From NCBI RefSeq assembly GCF_024730565.1, contig NZ_CP077725.1, positions 310,001 through 374,000 of the forward strand: a stretch of DNA of 64,000 bases, read 5' to 3'. A program made the translations under genes and the position numbers. Shown in pieces: positions 35,401 through 44,317 of the stretch. The stretch is from Clostridium sp. CM027. Its GTDB lineage: Bacteria; Bacillota; Clostridia; Clostridiales; Clostridiaceae. The first letter of the stretch is position 1. Every line of letters starts with the position of its first letter. The notes below the pieces were generated by a model that saw only the letters and a list, made by a program, of their open reading frames with translations, was not told where the DNA came from and did no database searches.

Positions 35401-35987
35401 AAATTAATGTTAGTGCGATTGAAGAATATAAAGAAGTTAAAGATAAATTCACTTTTATGAATGGTCAAAAAGAAGATTTGGTTTTAGCGAAAAACGAATT
35501 ATTAACTGTAATAGGTGAAATGACTGAAAAAATGAAACAAATATTTGCAGAAAATTTTATTATATTAAGACAAAATTTTAATGAAACCTTCACGGAATTA
35601 TTTAAGGGTGGAAGTGCAGATTTAATACTTACAGAAGGCGACGAACTTACTGCCAAAATTGATATTAATGTTCAACCACCAGGGAAAAAACTTCAAAACA
35701 TAAGTTTAATGTCTGGTGGAGAAAAAGTTTTATCCGCAATAGCATTATTATTTGCAATATTAAAGATGAAGCCAACACCTTTTTGCATTTTAGATGAAAT
35801 TGAAGCAGCACTTGATGATGCGAATGTAGTTAGGTATGCTGAATTTTTAAAGAGATTTTCGGATAATGTTCAGTTTATTATAATAACTCACAGGAAGGGA
35901 ACTATGGAAGCTGGAGATGTATTATATGGGGTTACCATGGAGGAAAAGGGAGTGTCAAAAATAGTATCTGTGCATTTGAATAAGTAA
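32433..35987 (+). CDS. smc: Chromosome segregation protein SMC
   Basis: Condensin ATPase that organises and segregates the chromosome. The 1184-residue protein has Walker A GPNGSGKS near residue 32, two long coiled-coil arms, a hinge around 500-680, and the C-terminal signature 'LMSGGEK' near 1091 followed by the Walker B 'ILDEIEAALDD'. TAGGAGAG precedes the ATG. It heads the smc-ftsY unit, an order shared with Bacillus. scpA and scpB are not in the window. Confidence 0.98.
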   Translation: MFLKSIEIRGFKSFADKTELTFTKGITAVVGPNGSGKSNISDAVRWVLGEQSARNLRGDKMEDIIFAGTQFRKPVGLAQVSLILDNSDSGLDIDYSNVTISRRLYRSGESEYLINNTSCRLKDVQQLFMDTGIGKEGYSIIGQGKIDAILSGKTEERRKLFEEAAGIVKFKTRKEEAEKRLDSTDQNLIRIEDILSTYEERLEPLMNESEKAKKFLKLFEELKSKEVSIIIDSINKVEEKIKRLHDEGTELDGEVIQSTKGKTQFKKDVEYWNSEFETFENKNREEKQIYYNNKLIYQNNVSEIKILNERIDNLAKAIDKTSNESDIIRKNLLKFKRNKDVSEDSLNIIKNTQMEIVEKIQYEEIKIKGIEGNIAIESDEAKTLKEKEQSSIDKTIEFTNNLLILKNNMDISKKRIDTLKNNIENFDNSIKINANTKTVFESQMEEFKDKIVRYESKVRDNKKESDKLQNILTFNERTMKNCNFKINKTEANFNVLTTLEKKHEGYNKSVKNLMQHVNEGKVGNIRECFVLGEIIKVEKNLEVAIEIALGGSISHIITKDETVAKLLIDFLKVNNLGRATFLPLNIIKGKRLTIDNETKNNPGFVGMANELISYDEKFSEVIAFILGRTIICKDMNSALQISKKNNFRYKIVTLSGEIINVGGSLTGGSVYSKTSSIIGRKREIKELAKDLDVLKDESIIYLEKIKQSKSEILGLNEENLNLKDKVHFENIEVTKVEAKVSSIINETNRLKNNIMALNTEKSLEEGKLEKGNKEIDEKNESVAKFIHAKDEIQQSLNKVDFKLKDKLQEIENIKESIIDAKIKKAQIDETIHNKRSEIQRLNDEISVYNEKIIVFSREIEESMKNKNKNLFSIQSAEVKVKEIMSILEKTEKKFEDNEIKRIKIKEHIKISVEHLENVSQVLEKTEKEMHKCELALAKVKMEKDTYYQKLNDDFELTYAEALQFKNEIEDIDKLKKEIIALKAAISMLGKINVSAIEEYKEVKDKFTFMNGQKEDLVLAKNELLTVIGEMTEKMKQIFAENFIILRQNFNETFTELFKGGSADLILTEGDELTAKIDINVQPPGKKLQNISLMSGGEKVLSAIALLFAILKMKPTPFCILDEIEAALDDANVVRYAEFLKRFSDNVQFIIITHRKGTMEAGDVLYGVTMEEKGVSKIVSVHLNK

Positions 35988-36039
35988 AATTATTTATAAT
36001 AATTACTTTGTTACAAAAAATAAACAAGGAGGAGTAGAA

Positions 36040-36951
36040 ATGTTTGGAAATTTTTTTGGAAAATTAAAAGACGGACTAGCAAAAACAAGAAATAGCATCA
36101 CAGAAAAAGTCAGTGAAGTACTAAACTTAGCCATTACAATTGACGATGAATTATATGAGGAACTAGAAGAAATATTAATCACATCAGATATAGGGGTAGA
36201 GACTTCTATTCATGTCATTGAAAAGCTTAAAAAAAAGGTGAAGGAAGACAAAATAAAAGAACCAGAAGAAATCTGGCCATGTTTAAAAGAAGTTTTGATT
36301 GACATATTAGGTGAAAATGAAAACCCAATACAACATGCAAATCTACCGGAGGTACTTTTGATAATTGGGGTTAATGGTGTTGGTAAAACCACTTCCATTG
36401 GTAAAATCGCTGCATCGCTAAAAGACAAGAAATATAAAGTTCTCATTGCTGCAGCGGATACGTTCAGAGCGGCAGCAATTGATCAGTTAGAGATTTGGAG
36501 CAGTAGAGCAGGCGTGGAATTAATAAAACATCAAGAGGGGTCTGATCCTGCGGCTGTGGTTTTTGATGCTGTTCAAGCAGCCAAAGCAAGGAAAGTTGAT
36601 GTTCTAATTTGTGATACGGCAGGTAGGCTACATAATAAAAAGAATCTTATGGATGAATTAGCAAAAATAAATAGGGTGATTAAGCGAGAGTATAGTGAGG
36701 CCCATATGGAAACTTTATTAGTAATTGATGGTACAACAGGACAAAATGGAGTTGAGCAAGCTAAACAATTTATGAAGATATGTCCTATAGATGGTATAAT
36801 ACTAACTAAATTAGATGGCACGGCTAAAGGTGGCGTTGTAATATCAATAAAAAATCAACTTGATATACCGGTTAAATATATAGGCGTTGGTGAAGGTGTA
36901 GATGATTTACAAGAGTTTAATTCAAAGGATTTCGTAGAGGCTTTATTTTAA
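36040..36951 (+). CDS. ftsY: Signal recognition particle receptor FtsY
   Basis: SRP-type GTPase that docks Ffh-ribosome complexes at the membrane. The 303-residue form lacks the long acidic A domain of enterobacteria, as usual in Firmicutes. P-loop 'GVNGVGKTT' is at about 110-118, then 'DTFRAAAIDQL', 'DTAGRLH', 'TKLDGTAKGG'. Its partner ffh lies 470 bases downstream behind ylxM. Confidence 0.97.
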   Translation: MFGNFFGKLKDGLAKTRNSITEKVSEVLNLAITIDDELYEELEEILITSDIGVETSIHVIEKLKKKVKEDKIKEPEEIWPCLKEVLIDILGENENPIQHANLPEVLLIIGVNGVGKTTSIGKIAASLKDKKYKVLIAAADTFRAAAIDQLEIWSSRAGVELIKHQEGSDPAAVVFDAVQAAKARKVDVLICDTAGRLHNKKNLMDELAKINRVIKREYSEAHMETLLVIDGTTGQNGVEQAKQFMKICPIDGIILTKLDGTAKGGVVISIKNQLDIPVKYIGVGEGVDDLQEFNSKDFVEALF

Positions 36952-37008
36952 AATGTAGATCTAAGACACTGGTTCATATAAAAATATTGACCTGTTAAGT
37001 AAAACTAC

Positions 37009-37037
37009 TTGACACTGCATTTAAAATCTGATAATAT
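37009..37037 (+). promoter_or_regulatory. Promoter for ylxM-ffh
   Basis: Consensus TTGACA (37009-37014), 17-base spacer, TAATAT (37032-37037). The position of the -10 box directly at the upstream in-frame ATG 37038 shows that ATG 37062 is the true ylxM start. Confidence 0.85.
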
Positions 37038-37061
37038 ATGACTTGTGAGCAAGGTGATGAA

Positions 37062-37409
37062 ATGGAAAAAAGATTTGAAATTTCTTTATTATTAGATTTT
37101 TATGGTGAATTGCTTACTGAAAAGCAGAGAAACATAATGGATATGTATTTTAATAATGACCTCTCTTTATCAGAAATAGCAGAGATAAATAATACTAGCA
37201 GGCAAGCTATTCATGATACCATTAAAAGATCTGATAATGTGCTTTTAGTATATGAAGAAAAATTAAAGTTATTAAATAAAAATCATGAACTAAAAGAAAC
37301 TTTAAAAGACATTATATCAAAATTAGATAACTTACAAGTTAATATAAAAGATGAAAATATAAATAAGATTATATGTGATATAAAAACCCAGATTATTGAA
37401 AACATTTAG
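37062..37409 (+). CDS. ylxM: YlxM family DNA/RNA-binding regulator of SRP operon
   Basis: A 115-residue sigma-70-region-4-like helix-turn-helix protein: 'LDFYGELLTEKQRNIMDMYF' then 'SLSEIAEINNTSRQAIHDTIKR', followed by a helical tail. YlxM family proteins sit before ffh and in streptococci modulate the SRP pathway. AAGGTG lies 7 bases before ATG 37062, which also lies behind the promoter. Confidence 0.92.
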   Translation: MEKRFEISLLLDFYGELLTEKQRNIMDMYFNNDLSLSEIAEINNTSRQAIHDTIKRSDNVLLVYEEKLKLLNKNHELKETLKDIISKLDNLQVNIKDENINKIICDIKTQIIENI

Positions 37410-37419
37410 GAGGTTTATT

Positions 37420-38769
37420 ATGGCTTTTGAAGGGTTATCTTCTAAGTTACAGGATACCATAAAAAAATTAAAAGGTAAGGGTAAGCTTTCCGAAAAAGAT
37501 ATTAAAAATGCTATGAGAGAAGTAAAATTAGCATTGCTTGAAGCAGATGTTAACTATAAAGTGGTTAAAGATTTTGTGAAAAATGTTAGCGAAAAGTGTT
37601 TAGGTAATGGAGTATTAGAAAGCTTAACACCAGGGCAACAGGTCATCAAAATTGTTAATGATGAGTTAACTGATTTAATGGGTAATTCAGAAAGTAAGTT
37701 AGAGTTTTCTATAAATGGGATAACAGTTATAATGCTTGTTGGTCTTCAAGGTGCCGGTAAAACCACAATGGGTGGGAAACTTGCCCTTTCACTGAAACGA
37801 AAAAACAAAAAACCACTATTGGTTGCTTGTGATGTATATAGGCCAGCTGCAATTAAACAATTACAGGTAGTAGGAAAACAAATTGATGTTCCGGTTTTTA
37901 CCATGGGAGAGAATGTGAGCCCTGTAGATATAGCAAAAGCATCATTAGACTTTGCTAAAGATAATGGTAATAATGTAGTTATAATAGATACAGCAGGAAG
38001 ACTTCATATAGATGAAACTTTAATGGAGGAACTTCAAAATATAAAATCAAGTGTTAAGCCAAGCGAAATAATGCTTGTTGTAGATTCTATGACTGGTCAG
38101 GATGCAGTTAATGTAGCAGATAGTTTTAATTCGCAGCTGGATATAACTGGAATAATTTTGACTAAGTTAGATGGTGATACAAGAGGTGGTGCAGCTTTAT
38201 CAATTAAAGCAATAACTGGTAAATCTATAAAATTCGTTGGTGTTGGCGAAAAAATGAATGATTTGGAAGTTTTCTATCCAGATAGAATGGCATCAAGAAT
38301 ACTTGGTATGGGGGATGTGCTTTCATTAATAGAAAAAGCTCAGGAAGCTATAAATGAAGATGAAGCAAAAGAACTTGGAAGCAGAATGCTATCTCAAGAA
38401 TTCAATCTAAATGATTTTTTAGCAATGATGCAACAGATGAAAAAGCTTGGACCATTGAATAAATTGGTTGAAATGATGCCAGGTGTAAATAAAAAAGAAT
38501 TACAGGGTGTAGATTTGTCTCAAAGCGAAAAAGAAATGGGAAAAGTTGAAGCTATCATAAAATCAATGACTATATCAGAAAGAACGCATCCTAGTTTAAT
38601 TAGTGGTTCTTCTTCTAGAAAAAAGAGAATTGCTAATGGGTCAGGCACATTGGTACAGCAAGTAAATAAGCTGTTAAAAGATTTTGAAATGGCAAAGAAA
38701 TTTATGAAGCAAGCAAAAGGATTCCAAAAACCTGGTAAAAAAGGTCTGTTTGGTAAAATGCCTTTTTAA
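37420..38769 (+). CDS. ffh: Signal recognition particle protein Ffh
   Basis: GTPase that binds signal peptides and the SRP RNA. At 449 residues it has the N domain, P-loop 'GLQGAGKTT' at 108-116, 'DTAGRLH', 'TKLDGDTRGG', and the methionine-rich M domain ('MMQQMKKLGPLNKLVEMMPG', 'RIANGSG'). ATG 37420 is behind TTAGGAGG; the in-frame ATG at 37396 lies in ylxM. The SRP RNA gene itself is not in the window. Confidence 0.98.
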   Translation: MAFEGLSSKLQDTIKKLKGKGKLSEKDIKNAMREVKLALLEADVNYKVVKDFVKNVSEKCLGNGVLESLTPGQQVIKIVNDELTDLMGNSESKLEFSINGITVIMLVGLQGAGKTTMGGKLALSLKRKNKKPLLVACDVYRPAAIKQLQVVGKQIDVPVFTMGENVSPVDIAKASLDFAKDNGNNVVIIDTAGRLHIDETLMEELQNIKSSVKPSEIMLVVDSMTGQDAVNVADSFNSQLDITGIILTKLDGDTRGGAALSIKAITGKSIKFVGVGEKMNDLEVFYPDRMASRILGMGDVLSLIEKAQEAINEDEAKELGSRMLSQEFNLNDFLAMMQQMKKLGPLNKLVEMMPGVNKKELQGVDLSQSEKEMGKVEAIIKSMTISERTHPSLISGSSSRKKRIANGSGTLVQQVNKLLKDFEMAKKFMKQAKGFQKPGKKGLFGKMPF

Positions 38770-38813
38770 TAAAACTACTTGAGCAATGATTAAATTTAAG
38801 GAGGTGATTATAC

Positions 38814-39056
38814 ATGGCAGTTAAAATAAGATTAAAAAGAATGGGTGCTAAACATGCTCCATTTTATAGAGTAGTAGTTGCAGATTCAAGAGCTCCTAGA
38901 GATGGAAGATTTATAGAAGAAATAGGATACTATAACCCAACAACAGAGCCAACTACTATTAAAATTGATGTTGAAAAAGCAACTAAGTGGATGAAAAATG
39001 GTGCACAACCATCTGATACAGTTAAAAGGTTACTTAGCAAAATAGCAGTCAACTAG
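38814..39056 (+). CDS. rpsP: 30S ribosomal protein S16
   Basis: An 80-residue protein with '[30 protein letters not shown]' type start and 'IGYYNPT', the S16 signature. AAGGAGGTG stands before the ATG. It leads the rpsP-khpA-rimM-trmD-rplS order common to bacteria. Confidence 0.97.
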   Translation: MAVKIRLKRMGAKHAPFYRVVVADSRAPRDGRFIEEIGYYNPTTEPTTIKIDVEKATKWMKNGAQPSDTVKRLLSKIAVN

Positions 39057-39090
39057 AAAAGTTTGTAAGTAATGAATGGAGGAGTTTTCC

Positions 39091-39318
39091 ATGAAACAGT
39101 TACTTGAAGTATTGGCAAAGTATTTAGTTGATAAACCAGAAATGGTAGTAGTAAACGAAGTAGCACATGAGCATGCAGTACTTCTTGAATTATCTGTAGC
39201 TCATGAGGATATGGGAAAAGTTATAGGTAAACAAGGTAGAATAGCTAAAGCTATTAGAACGGTTGTTAAGGCAGCTGCTGTTAAAGAAAATAAAAAAGTA
39301 GTTGTTGAAATAAAGTAA
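39091..39318 (+). CDS. khpA: KH-domain RNA-binding protein KhpA
   Basis: A 75-residue single KH domain with the GKQG loop near residues 46-49 ('KVIGKQGRIAKAIR'). KhpA with KhpB (Jag) binds small RNAs and affects cell length in Firmicutes. ATG 39091 follows GGAGG; ATG 39076 lies upstream of that site. A perfect terminator follows, splitting this gene from rimM. Confidence 0.93.
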   Translation: MKQLLEVLAKYLVDKPEMVVVNEVAHEHAVLLELSVAHEDMGKVIGKQGRIAKAIRTVVKAAAVKENKKVVVEIK

Positions 39319-39346
39319 GAGTTAGGTTCTGCCTAACTCTTATTTT
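39317..39346 (+). terminator. Terminator after khpA
   Basis: AAGAGTTAGG-TTCTG-CCTAACTCTTATTTT: perfect 10-bp stem with T-rich tail, starting at the khpA stop codon. Confidence 0.9.
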
Positions 39347-39402
39347 AATTAAATTTTGAGTTTTAGTTATTTATATAAGTGATTTTGAAAGGAGGATTTT
39401 AA

Positions 39403-39894
39403 ATGGAAGATTTTATGAGCGTAGGTAAGATAGGCAAGACACATGGCTTAAAGGGTGAAGTTAAAGTCTTTTCGCTAACGGATAGTCTTGAAAGATTTAA
39501 AAAATTAAAAAGTGTGTATATTGATGGTGAAATTAGAAAAATTGAAGGTTGCAAACTTCAAGCAGCTAACGCAATACTTAAAATTGAAGGTATAGACAGC
39601 ATAGAGCAAGCAGAATTGTATAGAAATAAGTACTTGATGGTTAAAAGAGAAGATGCAGTTGAACTGACTGAGGATAGTTACTATGTGGCTGATTTATTAA
39701 ATTGCAATGTTTTCGAGCAGGGCGGAGAAGAACTTGGAAAAGTATATGATGTTCTTCATACTCCGGGTAATGATGTATATTGGGTTAAGGGAAATAAAGA
39801 AGTGCTAATTCCAGTGCTTAAGGATATTATAGTTAGTATAGACATTAATAAACGCGAAATAATAATTAAGCCAATAAAAGAATGGCAAGAATGA
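39403..39894 (+). CDS. rimM: Ribosome maturation factor RimM
   Basis: A 163-residue protein with an N-terminal RimM domain ('[16 protein letters not shown]') and a C-terminal PRC barrel ('[17 protein letters not shown]', '[11 protein letters not shown]'). It binds S19 and assists 30S head assembly. AAAGGAGG precedes the ATG. Its stop overlaps the trmD start (ATGA), so the two are coupled. Confidence 0.96.
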   Translation: MEDFMSVGKIGKTHGLKGEVKVFSLTDSLERFKKLKSVYIDGEIRKIEGCKLQAANAILKIEGIDSIEQAELYRNKYLMVKREDAVELTEDSYYVADLLNCNVFEQGGEELGKVYDVLHTPGNDVYWVKGNKEVLIPVLKDIIVSIDINKREIIIKPIKEWQE

Positions 39895-40616
39895 AAATAG
39901 ACATTCTAACTCTATTCCCTGAAATGTTTGATATTTTTAATTATAGTATCATTGGAAGAGCCATAGAGAAAAATATACTGGAGATTTCTCCTCGTAATAT
40001 TCGGGACTATGCAATAAACAAACATAAAAAGGTAGATGATACTCCTTATGGTGGAGGAGCAGGTATGGTAATGCAAACTCAACCGCTAGTTCACTGTATT
40101 AATGATGTTAAATTGCATAATGGTGGAAAGGTAATATTTTTGGGGCCACGGGGTATTACTTTTACCCAAGATATTGCAAAAAAGCTCAGCACGGAAAAAG
40201 AATTAATATTTGTATGTGGACATTACGAAGGTATTGATGAGAGAACCTATGACTATATAGATATGGAGATTTCTTTAGGTGATTATGTTTTGACAGGCGG
40301 AGAAATGGCATGTATTCCTATAGTCGATAGTATTTGTAGATTAATTCCAGGGGTATTATCTTGCCCGGAGAGTTTCACAGAAGAATCCTTTTATGATGGC
40401 GTACTAGAATATCCTCAGTATACAAGACCAGAATGCTTTGAGGGTAAAAAGGTTCCAGAGGTATTGACATCAGGACACCATGAAAACATACGAAAATGGA
40501 GAAGAGTGCAGTCACTCTTAATAACTAAAGAAAAAAGACCAGATTTATTTCAAAAACTTAATCTTACGAAGGAAGATAAAAAACTATTAAGTAAGGCTTT
40601 TGAAAGAAAGCAATAA
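39891..40616 (+). CDS. trmD: tRNA (guanine-N1-)-methyltransferase TrmD
   Basis: Makes m1G37 in tRNAs, needed to hold the reading frame. The 241-residue SPOUT protein shows '[12 protein letters not shown]', '[14 protein letters not shown]', 'HYEGIDER' and '[12 protein letters not shown]', the knot that binds SAM. ATG 39891 gives the standard start and overlaps the rimM stop; ATG 39882 is also possible. Confidence 0.97.
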   Translation: MKIDILTLFPEMFDIFNYSIIGRAIEKNILEISPRNIRDYAINKHKKVDDTPYGGGAGMVMQTQPLVHCINDVKLHNGGKVIFLGPRGITFTQDIAKKLSTEKELIFVCGHYEGIDERTYDYIDMEISLGDYVLTGGEMACIPIVDSICRLIPGVLSCPESFTEESFYDGVLEYPQYTRPECFEGKKVPEVLTSGHHENIRKWRRVQSLLITKEKRPDLFQKLNLTKEDKKLLSKAFERKQ

Positions 40617-40730
40617 GTATAAATGTACTAGTATACTGACTAGTTATTTTTTACAGGTGGTTAATTAATTTCCGGAGAGTTATTTAAAATTAAAAATATC
40701 TTATATATAAGTATAAAAAGTGTTTTTATG

Positions 40731-40759
40731 TTGATATATATATTTTTTTATGATAAAAT
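40731..40759 (+). promoter_or_regulatory. Promoter and leader for rplS
   Basis: TTGATA (40731-40736), 17-base spacer, TAAAAT (40754-40759). The transcript would have a leader of about 75 bases with a small GGAC-G-GTCC stem at 40777-40785. Leader elements bound by L19 are known in Firmicutes, but I cannot confirm that this is one. Confidence 0.6.
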
Positions 40760-40841
40760 ATAGTTTGTGCTAGTACGGACGGTCCTCTGTTATATTATAA
40801 TAAGCATGAACGTCACAATAAAATTTTAGGAGGGAATGCAC

Positions 40842-41192
40842 ATGTTAGAAATTATAAGAGCAATAGAATTAGAACAAATCAGAACTGACTTACCAGAATT
40901 TAGTGTAGGTGATACTGTTAAGGTTCACATCAAAATTAGTGAAGGTAACAAGGAGAGAATCCAAGTATTCGAAGGAACCGTTCTTAAAAGACAACACGGC
41001 GGTTTAAGAGAAACTTTCACAGTAAGAAGAGTAGCATCTGGTGTTGGTGTTGAAAAAACATTCCCAGTAAACGCTCCAGTAATCGAGAAAATTGAAATTG
41101 TAAGACTAGGTAAAGTTAGAAGAGCTAAACTATTCTACTTAAGAGATAGAGTTGGTAAGGCTGCAAAAGTTAAAGAAAGAATGAGAAAATAA
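40842..41192 (+). CDS. rplS: 50S ribosomal protein L19
   Basis: A 116-residue protein with '[13 protein letters not shown]', '[13 protein letters not shown]', '[17 protein letters not shown]' and '[11 protein letters not shown]', fully typical of L19. AGGAGGG is 7 bases before ATG 40842; ATG 40836 is too near to it. Confidence 0.97.
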   Translation: MLEIIRAIELEQIRTDLPEFSVGDTVKVHIKISEGNKERIQVFEGTVLKRQHGGLRETFTVRRVASGVGVEKTFPVNAPVIEKIEIVRLGKVRRAKLFYLRDRVGKAAKVKERMRK

Positions 41193-41196
41193 AATT

Positions 41197-41217
41197 GGGG
41201 CTGAAAAGTCCCTTTTT
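41197..41217 (+). terminator. Terminator after rplS
   Basis: GGGGCT-GAAA-AGTCCCTTTTT: six pairs with one G-T, stable tetraloop and T-run. Confidence 0.8.
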
Positions 41218-41306
41218 ACTTTTAAAGATAATTAAACTTAGGTGTAAATATTCTTCATAAGTTTTCAATTAAGTAATTTAAGTAGTTTATTAAGTAGGTG
41301 AATATA

Positions 41307-41819
41307 TTGACAAAAGAAGTTTTTGCAGTAGTAAAATCTATAGCAATTTCACTTTTAATCGCTGTATTTATTATAAATTTCTTATTCCAAATAGTTACAG
41401 TGAATGGCGAATCTATGGTTCCTACGGTGCAAAATAATGATAAATTAATAATTGAAAAAGTATCATATAGAATAACATCGGCTAAGAGAAATGATATTGT
41501 AGTAATAAAGTACCCTGCTGATATAAGTCAAAGAATAATAAAAAGAGTTATAGCAGTTGCTGGAGATAAAGTTAAAATTAACAACAATATATTGTACATA
41601 AATGATGAAATTATTAATGAGCACTATAAAAATGAAAATTTTATGGAAGACTATAATGAAGTTTTGGTGCCACAAGATTCAATTTTTGTCCTCGGAGATA
41701 ATAGAAATTTCAGTAAAGATAGTCGTAGTAGTGATGTTGGGTTTGTAAAACTCAATCTGTTGGAAGGAAAAGCGGTTATAAGGCTTTATCCATTCAATAA
41801 AATGGGAGGGATTAAATAG
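41307..41819 (+). CDS. lepB: Signal peptidase I
   Basis: A 170-residue type I signal peptidase with one N-terminal membrane anchor (about 11-30), the catalytic Ser36 in 'NGESMVPT', the general base Lys79 in 'IIKRVIAVAGD', and 'VLGDNRNFSKDSR'. It cleaves signal peptides outside the membrane. TTG 41307 lies 6 bases after TAGGTG; the upstream GTG is part of that site. It is followed by rbgA after one base, the same as in other clostridia. Confidence 0.94.
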   Translation: MTKEVFAVVKSIAISLLIAVFIINFLFQIVTVNGESMVPTVQNNDKLIIEKVSYRITSAKRNDIVVIKYPADISQRIIKRVIAVAGDKVKINNNILYINDEIINEHYKNENFMEDYNEVLVPQDSIFVLGDNRNFSKDSRSSDVGFVKLNLLEGKAVIRLYPFNKMGGIK

Positions 41820-41820
41820 T

Positions 41821-42678
41821 ATGGCAATGACAATAAATTGGTTTCCAGGTCATATGGCTAAGACAAGAAGACAAATTGGAGAGAGTTTAAAACTTGTTGA
41901 TGCTGTAATAGAAATTAGAGATGCAAGGATAGTTAAATCAAGCGCCAATCCACAAATTGATGAGATATGTAAAGATAAGCCTAGAGTCATTTTACTAAAC
42001 AAAAGTGATCTAGCTGAAGACAAAGTAACCAAAGACTGGATAAAAAAGCTTACAACTGATACTATAAAGCCATTGGCTGTAAATTGTATTACAGGTCAAG
42101 GTCTAAAAAGTATAAAGATTACGCTTGATGAGTTATTAAAAGAAAAACATGATAGACAAAGAAAAAAAGGATTAGTTAACATAGTTACGAGGGTTATGGT
42201 AGTTGGTATACCTAATGTTGGTAAATCTTCTTTTATAAATAAATTAGGAAAAAATAATATTGCTAAAACTGGTGATAGACCGGGAGTTACTAAAAGCAAG
42301 CAATGGATAAAAACTAGCTTAGGTATAGAATTAATGGATACTCCAGGTGTATTATGGCCTAGATTTGAAGACGAGACAGTTGGACTTAATTTGGCATTTA
42401 CAGGTGCTGTAAAAGATGAAGTCATAGATATAGAGGAATTAGCACTTAGATTAGTAGAAAGACTACAAGTTAATAATGGAGAAAGGCTAATGGAAAGATA
42501 TAAACTTGATGAGATTATGGAGAATCCTTTAGACAATCTAGATAATATTGCTAAAAAAAGAGGGTCAGTAATTTCTAGAGGTAATATTGACTATAATAGA
42601 GTCGCAGTTATGCTTTTAGATGAATTTAGAGGTGGAAAATTAGGACCTATATCATTAGAAAGACTAGATAAAGTTTAA
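41821..42678 (+). CDS. rbgA: Ribosome biogenesis GTPase RbgA (YlqF)
   Basis: Needed for the last steps of 50S assembly. It is a circularly permuted GTPase: G4 NKSD at residues 60-63 precedes the P-loop 'GIPNVGKSS' at 129-137 and 'DTPGVLWP'. The N-terminus 'INWFPGHMAKTRR' is the family hallmark. Length 285 is normal. GGGAGG lies in the end of lepB. Confidence 0.96.
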   Translation: MAMTINWFPGHMAKTRRQIGESLKLVDAVIEIRDARIVKSSANPQIDEICKDKPRVILLNKSDLAEDKVTKDWIKKLTTDTIKPLAVNCITGQGLKSIKITLDELLKEKHDRQRKKGLVNIVTRVMVVGIPNVGKSSFINKLGKNNIAKTGDRPGVTKSKQWIKTSLGIELMDTPGVLWPRFEDETVGLNLAFTGAVKDEVIDIEELALRLVERLQVNNGERLMERYKLDEIMENPLDNLDNIAKKRGSVISRGNIDYNRVAVMLLDEFRGGKLGPISLERLDKV

Positions 42679-42705
42679 ATTTTTATATAAAAAAATCATA
42701 TGCAA

Positions 42706-42735
42706 TTCCTATCTGAAAACAGGTAGGCATTTTAA
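42706..42735 (+). terminator. Hairpin after rbgA
   Basis: CCTATCTG-AAAA-CAGGTAGG: 8-bp stem with one G-T pair, followed by CATTTTAAA. A likely weak terminator. Confidence 0.6.
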
Positions 42736-42747
42736 AAAATAAATAGA

Positions 42748-42791
42748 GCATCTTAAAAAAACGTTAGTGCTATACTTGTTTTTTAAGATGC
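42748..42791. repeat. Perfect 13-bp inverted repeat upstream of rnhB
   Basis: GCATCTTAAAAAA (42748-42760) and TTTTTTAAGATGC (42779-42791) with 18 bases between. The shorter GCATTTTAAAAAAT at 42727-42740 looks like a partial direct copy of the left arm. It could be a bidirectional terminator or a small mobile remnant. Confidence 0.65.
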
Positions 42792-42830
42792 CTAAATAAC
42801 ACTATTAAGAAATAGTAAGGAGACAATACC

Positions 42831-43661
42831 ATGGAATTTAATATTAAATTTTCAGACATGAGTTACAAGGAAATATCTACATATATGTTGAGTTTAGAGA
42901 ATGCTGAAAACGATTTCTCTGATGGTGATAAGCAAATCATATCTAATATGCTATTACAAGACAAGAGGAAAACCGTTCAAAAATTAGGTATTAAAATATC
43001 TAGAATGATTGAGCTAAAAGAAAAGGAAATTCAGAGAGTAAAAAAAATGTACGAATTTGATAGAAGCTTTGGGGACTATAAATATGTTGCTGGAGTAGAT
43101 GAAGTTGGAAGAGGCCCTTTAGCTGGACCTATAGTTGCAGCGGCAGTAGTATTAGATTTAAAATCAAACGAGGATAGAGATTTAATCTTAAGAGCTAACG
43201 ATTCTAAAAAATTATCAATATCTAGCAGAAAAGAGCTAGCTCATATTATTAAAGAAAGAGCCTTAGCCTATAAAATTATTGCTATTGACAATAAAGAGAT
43301 TGATGAAAAAGGCATTGGTTGGTGCAATAATCAAGTATTTATAGAATGCTGTGCGGGGCTAACTATTAAACCAGAATTAGTATTATCAGATGGTTATAAA
43401 ATAAAAAACTTTTCAGATTTAAATGAGTTTGTAATAAAGGGAGATGCATTAAGTATAAGCATAGCGTGTGCTTCTATAATTGCAAAAGTATATAGAGATG
43501 AACTGATGGCACAGTATCATAATGAATACCCAAATTACGGATTTGATAGAAATGTTGGTTACGGCACAGAAGAACATGTGCTTGCAATAAAAAAATACGG
43601 AACTATTCCAATACATAGAAAAAGTTTTTTGAAAAATATTTTAGACGAAAATAAAAATTAA
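42831..43661 (+). CDS. rnhB: Ribonuclease HII
   Basis: Removes RNA from RNA-DNA hybrids and single ribonucleotides from DNA. The 276-residue protein has an N-terminal extension of about 75 residues (usual for Firmicutes) and the catalytic 'GVDEVGRGPLAG' (Asp90, Glu91), 'RANDSKKLS', and 'CASIIAKVYRD'. AAGGAG precedes ATG 42831. In B. subtilis rnhB likewise follows rbgA. Confidence 0.96.
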   Translation: MEFNIKFSDMSYKEISTYMLSLENAENDFSDGDKQIISNMLLQDKRKTVQKLGIKISRMIELKEKEIQRVKKMYEFDRSFGDYKYVAGVDEVGRGPLAGPIVAAAVVLDLKSNEDRDLILRANDSKKLSISSRKELAHIIKERALAYKIIAIDNKEIDEKGIGWCNNQVFIECCAGLTIKPELVLSDGYKIKNFSDLNEFVIKGDALSISIACASIIAKVYRDELMAQYHNEYPNYGFDRNVGYGTEEHVLAIKKYGTIPIHRKSFLKNILDENKN

Positions 43662-43699
43662 AATATATTTTAATTTTTATTTTTATTTTTTATCTAAAA

Positions 43700-44068
43700 T
43701 TATAATTGAAAAGCGTCCTCAATATGATTAATTAAAAAATTATTATTATCATTATTCAACATAACTTCTACAACATCAAATCTGAAATTGTAGTCAATAA
43801 TATTTTTTCTAGAAATATATACTTGAGCTGTTTTACAAATCTTCTTCTGTTTAGAGGAGGTAACCGATTCAGCGGGTGTTCCATAATGTATTCCATATCT
43901 AGTTTTCACCTCGACAAAGCAAATATAGCCTTTATTTATTGCTATTAGGTCAATTTCACCACATTTGCATCTAAAATTTTTATCTAATATTCTGTATCCT
44001 AAATTTTCTAAATAATTTTCTGATATATCTTCACCAAGTGCTCCGATATCTTTATTGAAAGTTTTCAT
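43700..44068 (-). CDS. yraN: UPF0102 nuclease-like protein YraN
   Basis: A 122-residue protein with the PD-(D/E)XK-like pattern 'GEIDLIA...FVEVKTR' and 'GALGEDIS' near the start, typical of UPF0102/YraN. Function is unproven; it usually sits with rnhB and comM. The start at 44068 has GGAAGG 9 bases upstream on the minus strand; the in-frame ATG at 44077 overlaps that site. Its minus-strand position, facing rnhB, is unusual, as the pair is often co-directional. Confidence 0.9.
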   Translation of the reverse strand: MKTFNKDIGALGEDISENYLENLGYRILDKNFRCKCGEIDLIAINKGYICFVEVKTRYGIHYGTPAESVTSSKQKKICKTAQVYISRKNIIDYNFRFDVVEVMLNNDNNNFLINHIEDAFQL

Positions 44069-44317
44069 TGCAAACATCCTTCCATAAATTTCTATATATA
44101 CTAATAATAAATTAAAATAGATTAAAAATCAATATAATGTTTATAAATTCAAAAAGTCTGTAGATTGGATAATGTTCTAGTTTACCTCAATCCATTTATT
44201 TATGCTATGTATTAAAACAAAATTAGTTTAGAAAAAATTTATATATATTATGTTCTAATATCTAGAAAAAGGAGTAACAATTAAAGTAAATGAATTTATT
44301 AAAATAAAGGAGATTTT